From SpSt-398 sp041752235 (GTDB lineage: Bacteria; Bacteroidota; Bacteroidia; Chitinophagales; Chitinophagaceae), in the NCBI GenBank assembly GCA_041752235.1, contig JBGSHM010000031.1:82310-146309 (forward strand): 64,000 nt of DNA, given 5' to 3'. Numbering within the stretch: the first letter of the stretch is position 1; the number at the start of each line of letters is the position of its first letter. Under the pieces are notes generated by a model. It did not search any database. It saw nothing but the letters and a program-made list of their open reading frames with translations, and was not told the DNA's origin. The position numbers and the translations under genes were made by a program. Positions 17,746 through 26,865 of the stretch are shown here, piece after piece.

Positions 17746-18828
17746 ATGCATAGCCTCATATACGGCATTGATCAGTTTCACATCGCGTCTTCCCATTTCA
17801 CCAGCGGTCCGTATTTTTTCCCCTTTTTTGATCGCTTGTGCCATGGCATCCATTTGTCGGGCCTGTTGATTTACCCGGGGAAAATTCATGGCTCCATCAG
17901 GTGTTTTGCCTTGCAAGCCACCATAGTTGTATGCCGGGGAAAGTTCAAAGGTTCCTTTGGCTGTTTCCGCTCGAAGGAAATTATAGCTTTCGCTGTAACT
18001 GCATTTTCCTTTTGCGATCAGTCCGTTGGGCATATCAAATTCCCAGGTAAGTGATTCCTCCACTTCGTTGAATTTTTCCAGGTCTTTTTTAGGTCCTTCG
18101 ATGGCTCTGACAGCCAGGGGTTCCATGCCGGTTGTGTAGCATATTCCCTGGATGCAGTATATGCCAATATCCTGCATAGGGCCACCACCGGACAAGGCTT
18201 TTTTCAGTCTCCATTGTCTGGGGTCACCGATGGTAGAGGCAAATCCGGCATTTATTTTTTCAATATCGCCATATACTTTTTGTGTACCCAATCTCATCAT
18301 TTCCTGGTTAAAGGGTTCGTATTGCAAGCGATAGCCAATACCCAATTGAACCTTAGCATCATTACAGGCTTTTATCATTTTATCACAGTCCTCTACGGTA
18401 AGGGCCATTGGTTTTTCGCAGATCACATGTTTGCCTGCTTTGGCGGCACGGATGGTAAACTCGGCGTGCATGGAATTCGGCAGCACTACATATACAATAT
18501 CAATATCCTTATTATCCTTTATCGAATCGATATTGTCGTAATTGTAAACATTCGCATCGGGTATCTTGTACTTTTCCTGCCATACCGGAATTTTCGAGGG
18601 GGTACCGGTTACAATGCCGGCAACATAGCAATGTTCGGTTTCCAGCAGAGCGGGGGCCAGTTGATTTCCGGCATATCCTCCCAGTCCAACCAGGGCGATG
18701 CCCAGTTTGTCTTTTTTTTCTTTCATAGTAGGGGTAAAGAGGTTTGAGTGGGCAAAGGGCAGTACCAATCCGGTCAGGCCAGCCTGGTACACAAAATCCC
18801 TGCGTGAAATGGGTTTTCTCGTTGGCAT
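17719..18828 (-). CDS. Tat-exported Gfo/Idh/MocA-family oxidoreductase
   Basis: A 369-residue protein with a twin-arginine signal (KPISRRDFVYQAGLTG), then a Rossmann domain (LGIALVGLGGYAGNQLAPAL near residue 40) and the family motif GKHVICEKPMALTVEDCDKM (EKP near residue 140). The C-terminal substrate domain has SGGGPMQDIGIYCIQG, with the Asp-Ile-Gly-Ile-Tyr pattern of the glucose-fructose oxidoreductase branch. Exported members of this branch hold NADP tightly and oxidise sugars to lactones in the periplasm. That would feed the lactonase and aldonate enzymes nearby; this link is an inference. Confidence 0.87.
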   Translation of the reverse strand: MPTRKPISRRDFVYQAGLTGLVLPFAHSNLFTPTMKEKKDKLGIALVGLGGYAGNQLAPALLETEHCYVAGIVTGTPSKIPVWQEKYKIPDANVYNYDNIDSIKDNKDIDIVYVVLPNSMHAEFTIRAAKAGKHVICEKPMALTVEDCDKMIKACNDAKVQLGIGYRLQYEPFNQEMMRLGTQKVYGDIEKINAGFASTIGDPRQWRLKKALSGGGPMQDIGIYCIQGICYTTGMEPLAVRAIEGPKKDLEKFNEVEESLTWEFDMPNGLIAKGKCSYSESYNFLRAETAKGTFELSPAYNYGGLQGKTPDGAMNFPRVNQQARQMDAMAQAIKKGEKIRTAGEMGRRDVKLINAVYEAMHTGKTISLV

Positions 18829-18985
18829 AAAATGGTTTTTTTGTGTGGGTGGGCGCAGACTTCCGGCCAGGTGATTAGGTCTGGCAAGATCGTTTTTTGA
18901 GGAGAAGCGGCAGAGAGTTAAATATACGGAAATTATTATTTGGATGAAGATTTGGTTAATTTCATAAAACGACGACCATCAGGTT

Positions 18986-19849
18986 ATGAAAAAGATCCCT
19001 GTCAGACAGATTGCTCCTGCAAACCAGGATATCCATACTCAGGCCCGGTTTAATATCCGTAAGGTTGGGGACATCATGCGCGGGGGCGACCTGTATCATG
19101 GGTTACACCGGCATGACTTCAACTTTATTTTGTTGATTGAAGAAGGGCAGGGAACCCATGAAATTGATTTTGTCAGCTTTAAGGTGCAGGATCGTTCGCT
19201 ATTTATGCTTCGGCCTGGTCAGGTTCACCAGCTTGAATTGAAAGCCGGTGCCAAAGGGTACTTGCTTGAAAGTCACCCCAGGTTTTACCAGGCGGCTGGC
19301 AAGGAAGCTTTACATCGAATGAGAAAAGCCTGGGGCAAGAGCCATTGCAGACTCACCAGCCAAAGCTTTGACCGGCTGCATGAGCTACTTGGAAAGATCT
19401 ATGAAGAGTATATTGGCAAAGAGGAAGGCTTTCTGGACGCCATAAAAGCAAACCTCGATCTATTCTTTATTGAATTCATTCGCCAAAGCCCGGATCCAAA
19501 AGGTAGTCCGCTGCATACAAATTCCTATTCGCTGGAAAGATTGGAGGAGTTTCAGGATTTATTGGAAAAGCATATCGCCGAGAACAAACAGGTTTCTTTT
19601 TATATCCAACAGATGAACCTTTCCGCCTATCAATTGAACGAGGTAACCAGAACCACGCTTGGGAAGACCGCCTCCGAGATGATCAACGAACAGATCATTC
19701 TCGAAGGCCGGCGCTATTTGCTCGGCACCACCCATCAGATAAAAGTAGTGGCCGATCTGTTGGGGTACGAGGACGTTTCCTATTTTATACGCTTCTTTAA
19801 AAAGCATACCGGTCTTACACCTGAAGCCTATCGTGCCAAATTTGGCTGA
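18986..19849 (+). CDS. AraC-family transcriptional regulator
   Basis: A 287-residue regulator with an N-terminal cupin (GLHRHDFNFILLIEEGQGTHEI, then FMLRPGQVHQLEL) and a C-terminal AraC DNA-binding region (VSFYIQQMNLSAYQLNEVTR, then IKVVADLLGYEDVSYFIRFFKKHTGLTPEAYRAKFG). It is divergent from the Tat-exported oxidoreductase across a 157-base spacer and convergent with the DUF4386 gene five bases away. It may control the oxidoreductase, or act elsewhere; the sequence does not decide. Confidence 0.9.
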   Translation: MKKIPVRQIAPANQDIHTQARFNIRKVGDIMRGGDLYHGLHRHDFNFILLIEEGQGTHEIDFVSFKVQDRSLFMLRPGQVHQLELKAGAKGYLLESHPRFYQAAGKEALHRMRKAWGKSHCRLTSQSFDRLHELLGKIYEEYIGKEEGFLDAIKANLDLFFIEFIRQSPDPKGSPLHTNSYSLERLEEFQDLLEKHIAENKQVSFYIQQMNLSAYQLNEVTRTTLGKTASEMINEQIILEGRRYLLGTTHQIKVVADLLGYEDVSYFIRFFKKHTGLTPEAYRAKFG

Positions 19850-19854
19850 GTGGG

Positions 19855-20535
19855 CTATTGTTTATTTTCTGTCACAACACCTTTCCTGAATCCTTTTATG
19901 ATCAGGTATAACCCAAGCGAGAATTCAAATGTCGCTACCAGAAGAGCTGATCCAAACGACCAGATCGAAACCCTGTCAATCACGCCAAACATCACACAGA
20001 GGTAACCGGCTATTAACGGGAAGGCCCCGATCATACCCAGCATAGCAAGCCCACGCGGCACCAGTTTTGATTTATACAGCAGGTAACCCAACAGAAGGTC
20101 ATCGATGGCCGGGATAAATCCTTGTCCTAAAGTGAAGATGCGATTGTAAAGAGCCACCATGGTTTGTGCAGCTGCCTGGCCTTCTGCTCCTATTCCACTT
20201 TTCCGTAGCGTGATCGCTCCCAGCAGGAAGGCGACCCCAAGAAATATAGTGGCCGCTTCCAATACCCGGGCAGCAACCAAACCCAGGGCGGCCGATTGAT
20301 TTTGTTTTTTTAAGACCGGGTATAATACGACTGCCGTGGCAATCCCGGTCAATGCTACAATGATTTCAAGAAGCCCTCCTGTAATAATCGGGGCATCCGG
20401 GCCTTGTGACAGCATAAAACCGGGCGACTGTATGTCCTGATAGAGACTAAATGTGGGGATCGATACAAAAGTGAGTACATAAAATATACCCGCCCAAAGG
20501 GATATTTTACGGTAGTTGTTGGTTGTCATTTCCAT
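19855..20535 (-). CDS. DUF4386 family membrane protein
   Basis: A 226-residue protein with about six hydrophobic segments, matching the DUF4386 family in length and in features such as ISLWAGIFYVLTFVSIP at the start, ARVLEAATIFLGVAFLL in the middle and GYLLYKSKLVPRGLAMLGMIG near 150-170. The function of the family is unknown. It is transcribed away from the small membrane-protein gene at 20738. Confidence 0.8.
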   Translation of the reverse strand: MEMTTNNYRKISLWAGIFYVLTFVSIPTFSLYQDIQSPGFMLSQGPDAPIITGGLLEIIVALTGIATAVVLYPVLKKQNQSAALGLVAARVLEAATIFLGVAFLLGAITLRKSGIGAEGQAAAQTMVALYNRIFTLGQGFIPAIDDLLLGYLLYKSKLVPRGLAMLGMIGAFPLIAGYLCVMFGVIDRVSIWSFGSALLVATFEFSLGLYLIIKGFRKGVVTENKQ

Positions 20536-20554
20536 GTTATTATTTTTTGAATGA

Positions 20555-20562
20555 CAAAAGTA
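20555..20562 (-). promoter_or_regulatory. Minus-7 box for the DUF4386 gene
   Basis: The minus strand reads TACTTTTG, a perfect TAnnTTTG match, 20 bases upstream of the DUF4386 start codon. No TTG is found at the usual distance, so it may need an activator. Confidence 0.4.
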
Positions 20563-20677
20563 AAATGACTATGAAGCGAGGGATAGGACAAAAATCAAAT
20601 TGAATCGGACAACGCGTCAATTTCAACAGGATCTTTTCGTTTTTAGAATTATCCTATTCAATTCAATTCTTGTCCTG

Positions 20678-20707
20678 TTATCAGTCCTGCCTGCGCCACT
20701 ACTTTTG
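20678..20707 (+). promoter_or_regulatory. Promoter for the small membrane protein and flavoprotein pair
   Basis: TACTTTTG (20700-20707) matches TAnnTTTG perfectly and is preceded after 19 bases by TTA (20678-20680), one base off the TTG box. The start codon lies 30 bases downstream. The same minus-7 word serves the divergent gene. Confidence 0.5.
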
Positions 20708-20737
20708 CTTTTTGATCATTCTAAAAACTAAATTGAA

Positions 20738-20956
20738 ATGAAAGCGAAAATGAAACTACTGGCCGCGCTTAAGATATGGCTGGCCATTTATCCCTCGATC
20801 ACTTTGTTCCTGTATTTCTTTAGCCCGCATCTGGCTGACCTGCCTTTATACCAGCGTACATTGATATTGACCGCTACCTTGGTGCCCTGGCTGGTATTTA
20901 TTGGAGTGCCTGCTGTTGACAAAGTGATGAAAATGTTAACCCCAAGTAAGAAGTAA
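20738..20956 (+). CDS. Small two-helix membrane protein
   Basis: A 72-residue protein not assigned to a named family. Two hydrophobic segments (about residues 8-28 and 40-60) are separated by a short loop and followed by a lysine-rich tail (KVMKMLTPSKK). The segments begin LKIWLAIYPSITLFLYFF and LILTATLVPWLVFIG. It overlaps the flavoprotein gene by one base (TAATG), which implies coupled translation. Small proteins of this kind often sit beside oxidoreductases in Bacteroidota, but no function is known. Confidence 0.72.
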   Translation: MKAKMKLLAALKIWLAIYPSITLFLYFFSPHLADLPLYQRTLILTATLVPWLVFIGVPAVDKVMKMLTPSKK

Positions 20957-21906
20957 TGAGAACAAAAAAGAGCATGAAGGACAAACGGTATGATGTTATC
21001 ATTGTAGGGGGAAGCTATGCGGGGCTGGCCGCTGCCATGGCATTGGGCAGGGCCCTGCAAAAAGTATTGGTGATCGATGAGGGAAAGCCTTGTAATGCGC
21101 CTACGCCTTATTCCCATAATTTCCTTACAAACGATGGCCGGCCACCTGCAGAAATTGCTGCAGTAGCTAAAGATCAGGTGATGAAATACCCAGGTGTGCA
21201 ATTTAATATCGGTAAGGTCATCGGTGCAACGCAGGAAGCAGATGGATTTGGGGTAGACGTTTTATCCGGGGAGAAATTCCATGCGGATAAATTGGTCTTT
21301 GCCACGGGTATCAGAGATATACTACCCAATATTGATGGATTGCATGCTTGTTGGGGTAAATCCGGTCTTCATTGCCCTTTTTGTCATGGATACGAGGTAC
21401 GAGGCAAAAGGACTGGTGTATTGCTGAATAATGAGAAGACCGTTGAATTTGTAAAAATGATCGCAAATTGGACAAAGGATCTGACTTTGTTTACCAATGG
21501 GAAAACCAATTTATCGACTGACCAACGAAGCCTTCTGCTGCGTATGGGGATAGAGGTGATTGAAAAAAGAATACAAGAGGTGAAACAGGAATCCGGGCAG
21601 ATATATGAAATATCATTTTCAGATGGCACCTGCTTTGCCCTTGAGGTCCTTTATGCACCCAGTCCGTTTGAGCAACACAGTGCATTGCCTGCCGAGCTTG
21701 GGTGTGCGATGACGGCGGATGGATATATACAAATTGACGAGCAATATGAAACTTCCGTAAAGGGCATCTATGCCATTGGTGACAATGCCTCCCGTATGCG
21801 CACCGTAGCCAATGCCGTAGCCATGGGAACCATGGCCGGCATGGGCTTGGTGAAGAAGTTGGTGGAGGGGAGATTTATAAATGCTTCATCAATAAATAGG
21901 TTCTAA
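20956..21906 (+). CDS. Thioredoxin-reductase-like NAD(P)/FAD-dependent oxidoreductase
   Basis: A 316-residue flavoprotein. The FAD-binding GxGxxG-like motif reads VIIVGGSYAGLAAAMALGRA, the redox-active CxxC is in LHCPFCHGYEVRGK (near residue 140), and the C-terminal FAD region is GIYAIGDNASRMRTVANAVAMG. Length and order match low-molecular-weight thioredoxin reductases, but the NADPH-binding GxGxxA motif is poor (GVLLNNEKT), so the electron donor and partner are uncertain. An internal methionine at 20974 (MKDKRYDVIIVGG) is an alternative start. The gene is coupled by one base to the preceding small membrane protein. Confidence 0.85.
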   Translation: MRTKKSMKDKRYDVIIVGGSYAGLAAAMALGRALQKVLVIDEGKPCNAPTPYSHNFLTNDGRPPAEIAAVAKDQVMKYPGVQFNIGKVIGATQEADGFGVDVLSGEKFHADKLVFATGIRDILPNIDGLHACWGKSGLHCPFCHGYEVRGKRTGVLLNNEKTVEFVKMIANWTKDLTLFTNGKTNLSTDQRSLLLRMGIEVIEKRIQEVKQESGQIYEISFSDGTCFALEVLYAPSPFEQHSALPAELGCAMTADGYIQIDEQYETSVKGIYAIGDNASRMRTVANAVAMGTMAGMGLVKKLVEGRFINASSINRF

Positions 21907-21925
21907 AAGGGAATAATACAATTGA

Positions 21926-24900
21926 TTAATTATCCATCAGGTTCATTCCATCAATAAATCGCATTATTCGATAATAGCCATTTGGCCATTGCCAGGGATT
22001 ATTATTTACCAAATAGTTCGATTGCGCATCATATAGGGTTACAAAATTTCCTGGCCCCTGAGATTCTGCATTGATCCAATGTGATGTGTCTACGCCCGTT
22101 TCAAAATTAAAACCAAAGCGGGTACCCGGTTCCTGGCGGGTCATGAAGTCAAAGGCTTCTGCAGCATTATCAGTTGTGATGTCAAATTCCCCGGTTTGAC
22201 TTAAGTTAAGCTGGTAAAAGGCCTGTCCTGCACGATCCTCAGGCATCCATCCTTCTTCCATGCCTAAGTATTCAGCGACATCAGGTGCGGATTCATCCAT
22301 TACATGGGCCGCTGTACAGAAAAAACAATTATTGTTCAATCCATTAGGATTGATATCATTTGGCCACACCGTTTGTGCATCGGGATCAAATCCCCCTTGA
22401 CCGGGCAATACATCGGGGTTAATTTGACTGGCCACTGTCTCAGATGCATTGATTACGCCTGATTCTGCTGATCCTTCAATGGCTGCGCTACCCACTTCGC
22501 CTGCTTCTGCGGCGGACACACCCGCATCTGCAGCAATTCCACCAATTTCAGCAGCATCGGCCGCTGCTGCTGCTGGGGCTGCAGCTCCAAAACTAACCAC
22601 CGTAATAATGGCCGTAAACAAAACGGTAATACCTGTAAGTAGCCAATTCCACCAGGGTGTATGGCCCGTTTTATCGGTCATCATCACGGGGTTCCCGTCC
22701 GCATAACTATAATGGTTGAAAATCTGGATACTGTCTCGATTGATAAAGCGCATGATATGGGGTAGATAATACCTGGCGCGTAGATAATACAAACCGGATT
22801 CTATGTCCTGATATTCATGTGTATATTTAAAAGGGTTGGCATAAATGGTAAAAGAACCCGAATTATTTTCCTGGGACAATGACCGGTCACTTCCATAAGC
22901 GCTATAATCATAAGTCGAGATGGCTTCGTCATTTTGGTCTATTGTTAATAGAATATCCTTTTTGTCATGAATGATATATTGAGGCGTAGTCCCATTTGAA
23001 TCTTTGATGATCCGTATATACCGGAGAGACCCAAGTAATACATAACTGGCAGCTATGTCACCCTGTATTTCGTTAATGATATTTGGCGCCTTGTCATGGT
23101 CATAATAAAAGACCACTTCCGCTGAATCCCCCACTTTTTTTGATCTTCTTAAACCATTGGGATAATAGGTATAGACCGATTTAACCTGCTTGACATCGGT
23201 ATAGCTTATTAATTGATTCAGGTTATTATAGGCATAGGCATTTCCATATCCGTCCGCGATCATATTTCCATTGGTATCGTAAATCGGTTTGAGGGTATTT
23301 GCCCCATCTTTAATGCTCAATAACTTATTGTCGGTATCATAAGAATAGAGTATTAGGTCAGTCCCTTTAGTAGTGGATGTCGACTTCGTCAGCACATTGC
23401 CAGCTGCATCATAGGTGAAAGCTACGGAGTTGATAATTTCTCCATTCAGTTTGGTGGTGGACTCTGAAACCAGTTTTCCGGTTGACGTGTACGAGTAGTT
23501 TGAAATATGATTGACATCAAGGCTGTCATATACTTCCGATGAATACGAAATGGAGCTTATTGTTTTATTATTCTCATTGTATTCATAGCCTACCTTTAGC
23601 AGTATATTATTTTTAGTGTTCGTTACTATTATTTCCTTCATCATGCTGTACCCGTTGTAACTCAGGGAAAGCAGCATGCCATTGGAATATTGGATTGTTT
23701 GAAGCCGGCCGCTATTGCTGGCATCTGAAGATTTGTCAAAATAAGTCAATACAACGCCGAAATCAAGGCTGGTAATGCCACTCAGGCGTCCAAAACTATC
23801 GTAGCTATACTTTATTTTATTCCCAGCTGCGTCAATTATGTGGTCGAGACAGTTTTTCTCGTTGTCATACTTCCATTGGATGGTTTTGCCATCCGGGTAG
23901 CTAATCTTAGTCACTTTTCCATCTGGTTCATATTCAAAGGCGATGGTCTCATTGTTGGTGTTAGTGATCGATTTTACAAAATCGCAATTGTCATAATAAG
24001 CATAGTTAAATGTTTGTGTACTCCCATCGATTTCCTGATACCATTTTTGTTTTAATTTTCTGTTGGGGTAATAACTAAAATTTATTTTTTTACTATCAAA
24101 ACCAATTTTTGCGGTATTGTTTCCCTCTCCATCGTATTCGTATTGCTGAATGAGCCCAAGCGGGTTCTCTTCTTTATGCAATAGGCCAACCGTATTGTTG
24201 TGAAGTACAGAGCTGCTGGCATTGCTTATTTCTCCCGTAGCCATTTCACAGCCATTGACTTTCTCCACGATTTTGTTAAATATATCGCGTACATAGGTTT
24301 CGGTTTGCTTTACATTGTCCCAGCCAGTCACTACTTTTCCTGTCATGGCTTTGGACGCGTCAAATGTATATTCTTCAGCGGTCCAATCCAGGGAATTGTC
24401 TTTATCACCCGTATTAAAGTATACCTTCTTATTATAGCTATTATAACCTGTGGAAGAGGTTGCTGTATCATTGCTTTCGGCAGAATAAAATTGGGAGCGT
24501 ATTTTCTTTTTATAATTGTTGTATTGCTCTTCTTTTGTTTTGATATTATTGAAGAAGGTTGTTTTTATTTTGGCCACGGAGTCATAAGTGTAGGTGGTTA
24601 TGTTTCCTAAGGCATCTGTCTTCGAAGCCACCATGCCCCTTGCATTATAAGCAAAGCTGATTTTTGTGTTTTCACCTAAAATCCCGCAAACCCATGACAG
24701 CCTACCGACATTGTCATATCCTTTGGTTTGTACTATTCTTTCTTTTCCACCGGCTCCGAGATTGTCGCTATGTTGAATTTCATTTCCAAAGCCATTATAA
24801 TAGGTATAGGTTTTGTATCCCAACCCTTGTTCTTTTGTAATTTTATTGGCAACATCATCATAACTCCAGTTGACCATATTGCCTAAGGGGTCTTTTTTGC

Positions 24901-26758
24901 TTAGGCGTCGACCTATTAAGTCGTACGTGTATTCAGACACATCTCCCAGGCTGGTTTCCTGTCTGGTCATTTTGCCCGAGATGGTATCAAAATGCCTTGT
25001 AAGGGTATTGTTTTTACTATCTGTTTTGGTAACAATGAGCCGCTGGGTGCCGGGATCGTATTGAAAGGAGTTTGTATAGCTTGTTTCGACCGGTTGTATC
25101 TTATTGTTGACCGTTTTATCCCAGCTTAGCGTTTTTGTAGCGATACGACCATTTTGATCATATTGAAAAGTGGTCTTTTTTTCGGGAATAAACGTTGAAT
25201 TATCATTTGAATTGGTTATCCTTCCCACCTGGTTACTGAGGACATGTTTTCCTTCAGCGTCAAGGGTGTTTGTATTTTGAAGAATGACGGGTGTGGATGC
25301 AATAATGCCCTGGGGTTTATAGTCCAGCTCCTGTTTGATTAATAACATCCTATATCCGCCATCATCATATGTTGATTTTACCGACGATACAAGGGTTAAA
25401 TGGCCTGTGGTAAGATCTGTATCCCACTGGCTATGGTCTGTCACCTGCCCATAGTCATTATAAGTGAATTGTGCCTGGTGCCGGCTTGTTTGTCCCGTTT
25501 CATTGTATAATTCAGTGGTCACCTTATTTTTTGCCTGATAATTCGGGGGTAGATCATTGAAAGGTGGGAAATAACGGTCGCCGTCTTCTCCTGTATAGTT
25601 GTATTTGGTTTGGCTGATATGACTATTATCTGCTTTTGACTGGATATCCTCCTGCAGTTTTAAATGCAAATAGTTATAGGAATTCTTTGTTATGGTCACT
25701 CCATTATCGATTACGGAAGTGTATATATATTGACTATTAAAGGAATCCATCAATGCATCGCCTTTGTTTTTTGTTTTATAGGTTGGAAAACCCAGGTTGT
25801 TAAAGCCAGCGCCTCCAGAGGTGAAGTCGTATGATGTTATTCGTTTTTCCTTCTGGTGGATGGTCGTTTCCGTCTGGATGACATCCTTTGGTAGCATATC
25901 CCCTTCAGAGGAGAGGTAATGGATAGTCACATAATTGAACTCTTTGACCAGTTGGGTGGGGTAGGTGATTTTTGAGATCAAATCCTGACGTACTATTCCT
26001 CCATTGTATTCCAGGGTGGTCACTTCTCCCAGTGGGTTGGTGTATTGAATAAGCTGGGTATTATTGCTGTTCAGGGAATAAGTGAATACAACATCATTTC
26101 CTGCACCTGTTGGGTAATTTACCTGAATATTGTTCCCGGAGTAGGTGAGTGTAATGGTTTGCCCAAAACTATCTATGATTTTTACCAGTTTGGTGTTGTA
26201 AATATTTTGATCGGGTGTGTCATAATAAAAAAGTAAATGGTTGCCATCTATATCATCCACGGCAATTAACCGCCCGATAGCATCAAAATACTGGTTTTTC
26301 CCATTGTGGTATTTTAATTGAAAGGCATAATTCTCGCTTGTGTCATAGGGAAGTTTTGGATATTCAAACATTCCATAGGAGATCAGCTGAATGTCTTTCA
26401 GTTTATAATATTGTAATCCTGATTTTGCTTCCGGATTCAAAAAGTACTTTGCCCCGCCATTCAGATTTAGCTGGTTGTCGACAATATAGCTGAGTTTGTA
26501 AAACCATCCTGGTGGCAGGCCTAATACAGAATTCGAGGAGGGGTCGTCACGTTGTGTATATTGTATCGAAAGATCGACATCCATACCCAGTATGCCAGGC
26601 AGTTTGGGTGGGTTAATTTTTAAGGATAATTCACCCGTACGAGGGTTTACTGAACCATTCAGGTAGTTTGTCGCAACGGAGTAGGGGGATTGATTGTCTG
26701 ATGTTTGGGTTTTGGATGGCAGGATGACGGGACCGTCATGTTTAGACACTCGGCTCAT
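21926..26758 (-). CDS. RHS-repeat protein with a papain-like C-terminal toxin tail
   Basis: With the ATG at 26758 it has 1610 residues and no signal peptide. The N-terminal region (YSVATNYLNGSVNPRTGELS) is shared by SpvB/TccC-like RHS proteins. Dozens of YD repeats follow (for example FTYDAAGNVLTK, YSYDSFGRLSGI, YEYDGEGNNTAKIG), then the RHS core (GLYYLRARYYLPHIMRFINRDS) ending in DKTG at 1362-1365 instead of the usual DPxG cleavage motif. The 245-residue tail begins with a hydrophobic, then alanine-rich stretch and ends in a domain with Cys1478 or Cys1481 (NNNCFFCTAAH), His1560 (DTSHWINAE) and Asp1577 (LYDAQSN), the order of papain-fold glutamine-deamidase or peptidase toxins. An in-frame ATG at 26806 lies in a hairpin loop and was not chosen. 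Confidence 0.88.
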   Translation of the reverse strand: MSRVSKHDGPVILPSKTQTSDNQSPYSVATNYLNGSVNPRTGELSLKINPPKLPGILGMDVDLSIQYTQRDDPSSNSVLGLPPGWFYKLSYIVDNQLNLNGGAKYFLNPEAKSGLQYYKLKDIQLISYGMFEYPKLPYDTSENYAFQLKYHNGKNQYFDAIGRLIAVDDIDGNHLLFYYDTPDQNIYNTKLVKIIDSFGQTITLTYSGNNIQVNYPTGAGNDVVFTYSLNSNNTQLIQYTNPLGEVTTLEYNGGIVRQDLISKITYPTQLVKEFNYVTIHYLSSEGDMLPKDVIQTETTIHQKEKRITSYDFTSGGAGFNNLGFPTYKTKNKGDALMDSFNSQYIYTSVIDNGVTITKNSYNYLHLKLQEDIQSKADNSHISQTKYNYTGEDGDRYFPPFNDLPPNYQAKNKVTTELYNETGQTSRHQAQFTYNDYGQVTDHSQWDTDLTTGHLTLVSSVKSTYDDGGYRMLLIKQELDYKPQGIIASTPVILQNTNTLDAEGKHVLSNQVGRITNSNDNSTFIPEKKTTFQYDQNGRIATKTLSWDKTVNNKIQPVETSYTNSFQYDPGTQRLIVTKTDSKNNTLTRHFDTISGKMTRQETSLGDVSEYTYDLIGRRLSKKDPLGNMVNWSYDDVANKITKEQGLGYKTYTYYNGFGNEIQHSDNLGAGGKERIVQTKGYDNVGRLSWVCGILGENTKISFAYNARGMVASKTDALGNITTYTYDSVAKIKTTFFNNIKTKEEQYNNYKKKIRSQFYSAESNDTATSSTGYNSYNKKVYFNTGDKDNSLDWTAEEYTFDASKAMTGKVVTGWDNVKQTETYVRDIFNKIVEKVNGCEMATGEISNASSSVLHNNTVGLLHKEENPLGLIQQYEYDGEGNNTAKIGFDSKKINFSYYPNRKLKQKWYQEIDGSTQTFNYAYYDNCDFVKSITNTNNETIAFEYEPDGKVTKISYPDGKTIQWKYDNEKNCLDHIIDAAGNKIKYSYDSFGRLSGITSLDFGVVLTYFDKSSDASNSGRLQTIQYSNGMLLSLSYNGYSMMKEIIVTNTKNNILLKVGYEYNENNKTISSISYSSEVYDSLDVNHISNYSYTSTGKLVSESTTKLNGEIINSVAFTYDAAGNVLTKSTSTTKGTDLILYSYDTDNKLLSIKDGANTLKPIYDTNGNMIADGYGNAYAYNNLNQLISYTDVKQVKSVYTYYPNGLRRSKKVGDSAEVVFYYDHDKAPNIINEIQGDIAASYVLLGSLRYIRIIKDSNGTTPQYIIHDKKDILLTIDQNDEAISTYDYSAYGSDRSLSQENNSGSFTIYANPFKYTHEYQDIESGLYYLRARYYLPHIMRFINRDSIQIFNHYSYADGNPVMMTDKTGHTPWWNWLLTGITVLFTAIITVVSFGAAAPAAAAADAAEIGGIAADAGVSAAEAGEVGSAAIEGSAESGVINASETVASQINPDVLPGQGGFDPDAQTVWPNDINPNGLNNNCFFCTAAHVMDESAPDVAEYLGMEEGWMPEDRAGQAFYQLNLSQTGEFDITTDNAAEAFDFMTRQEPGTRFGFNFETGVDTSHWINAESQGPGNFVTLYDAQSNYLVNNNPWQWPNGYYRIMRFIDGMNLMDN

Positions 26759-26780
26759 TTCAATGAATTTTAAAGGATAG

Positions 26781-26827
26781 CAACTCAATTTAAGGAGATG
26801 GTACAATCATCTCCTTAAATTGAGTTG
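26781..26827. repeat. Perfect 20-bp inverted repeat ahead of the RHS gene
   Basis: Arm 26781-26800 (CAACTCAATTTAAGGAGATG) is exactly complementary to 26808-26827, with a 7-base loop. It lies 22 bases before the RHS start codon and 38 bases after the stop codon of the preceding minus-strand gene. No T-run follows. It could be an attenuator, a transcript end for the small gene, or the remnant of a mobile element. The arm contains AAGGAG, so folding could also hide a ribosome-binding-like sequence. Confidence 0.75.
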
Positions 26828-26865
26828 TTGAATCTGGTTTAATTAATGTTGTAATTATTCTTTAA

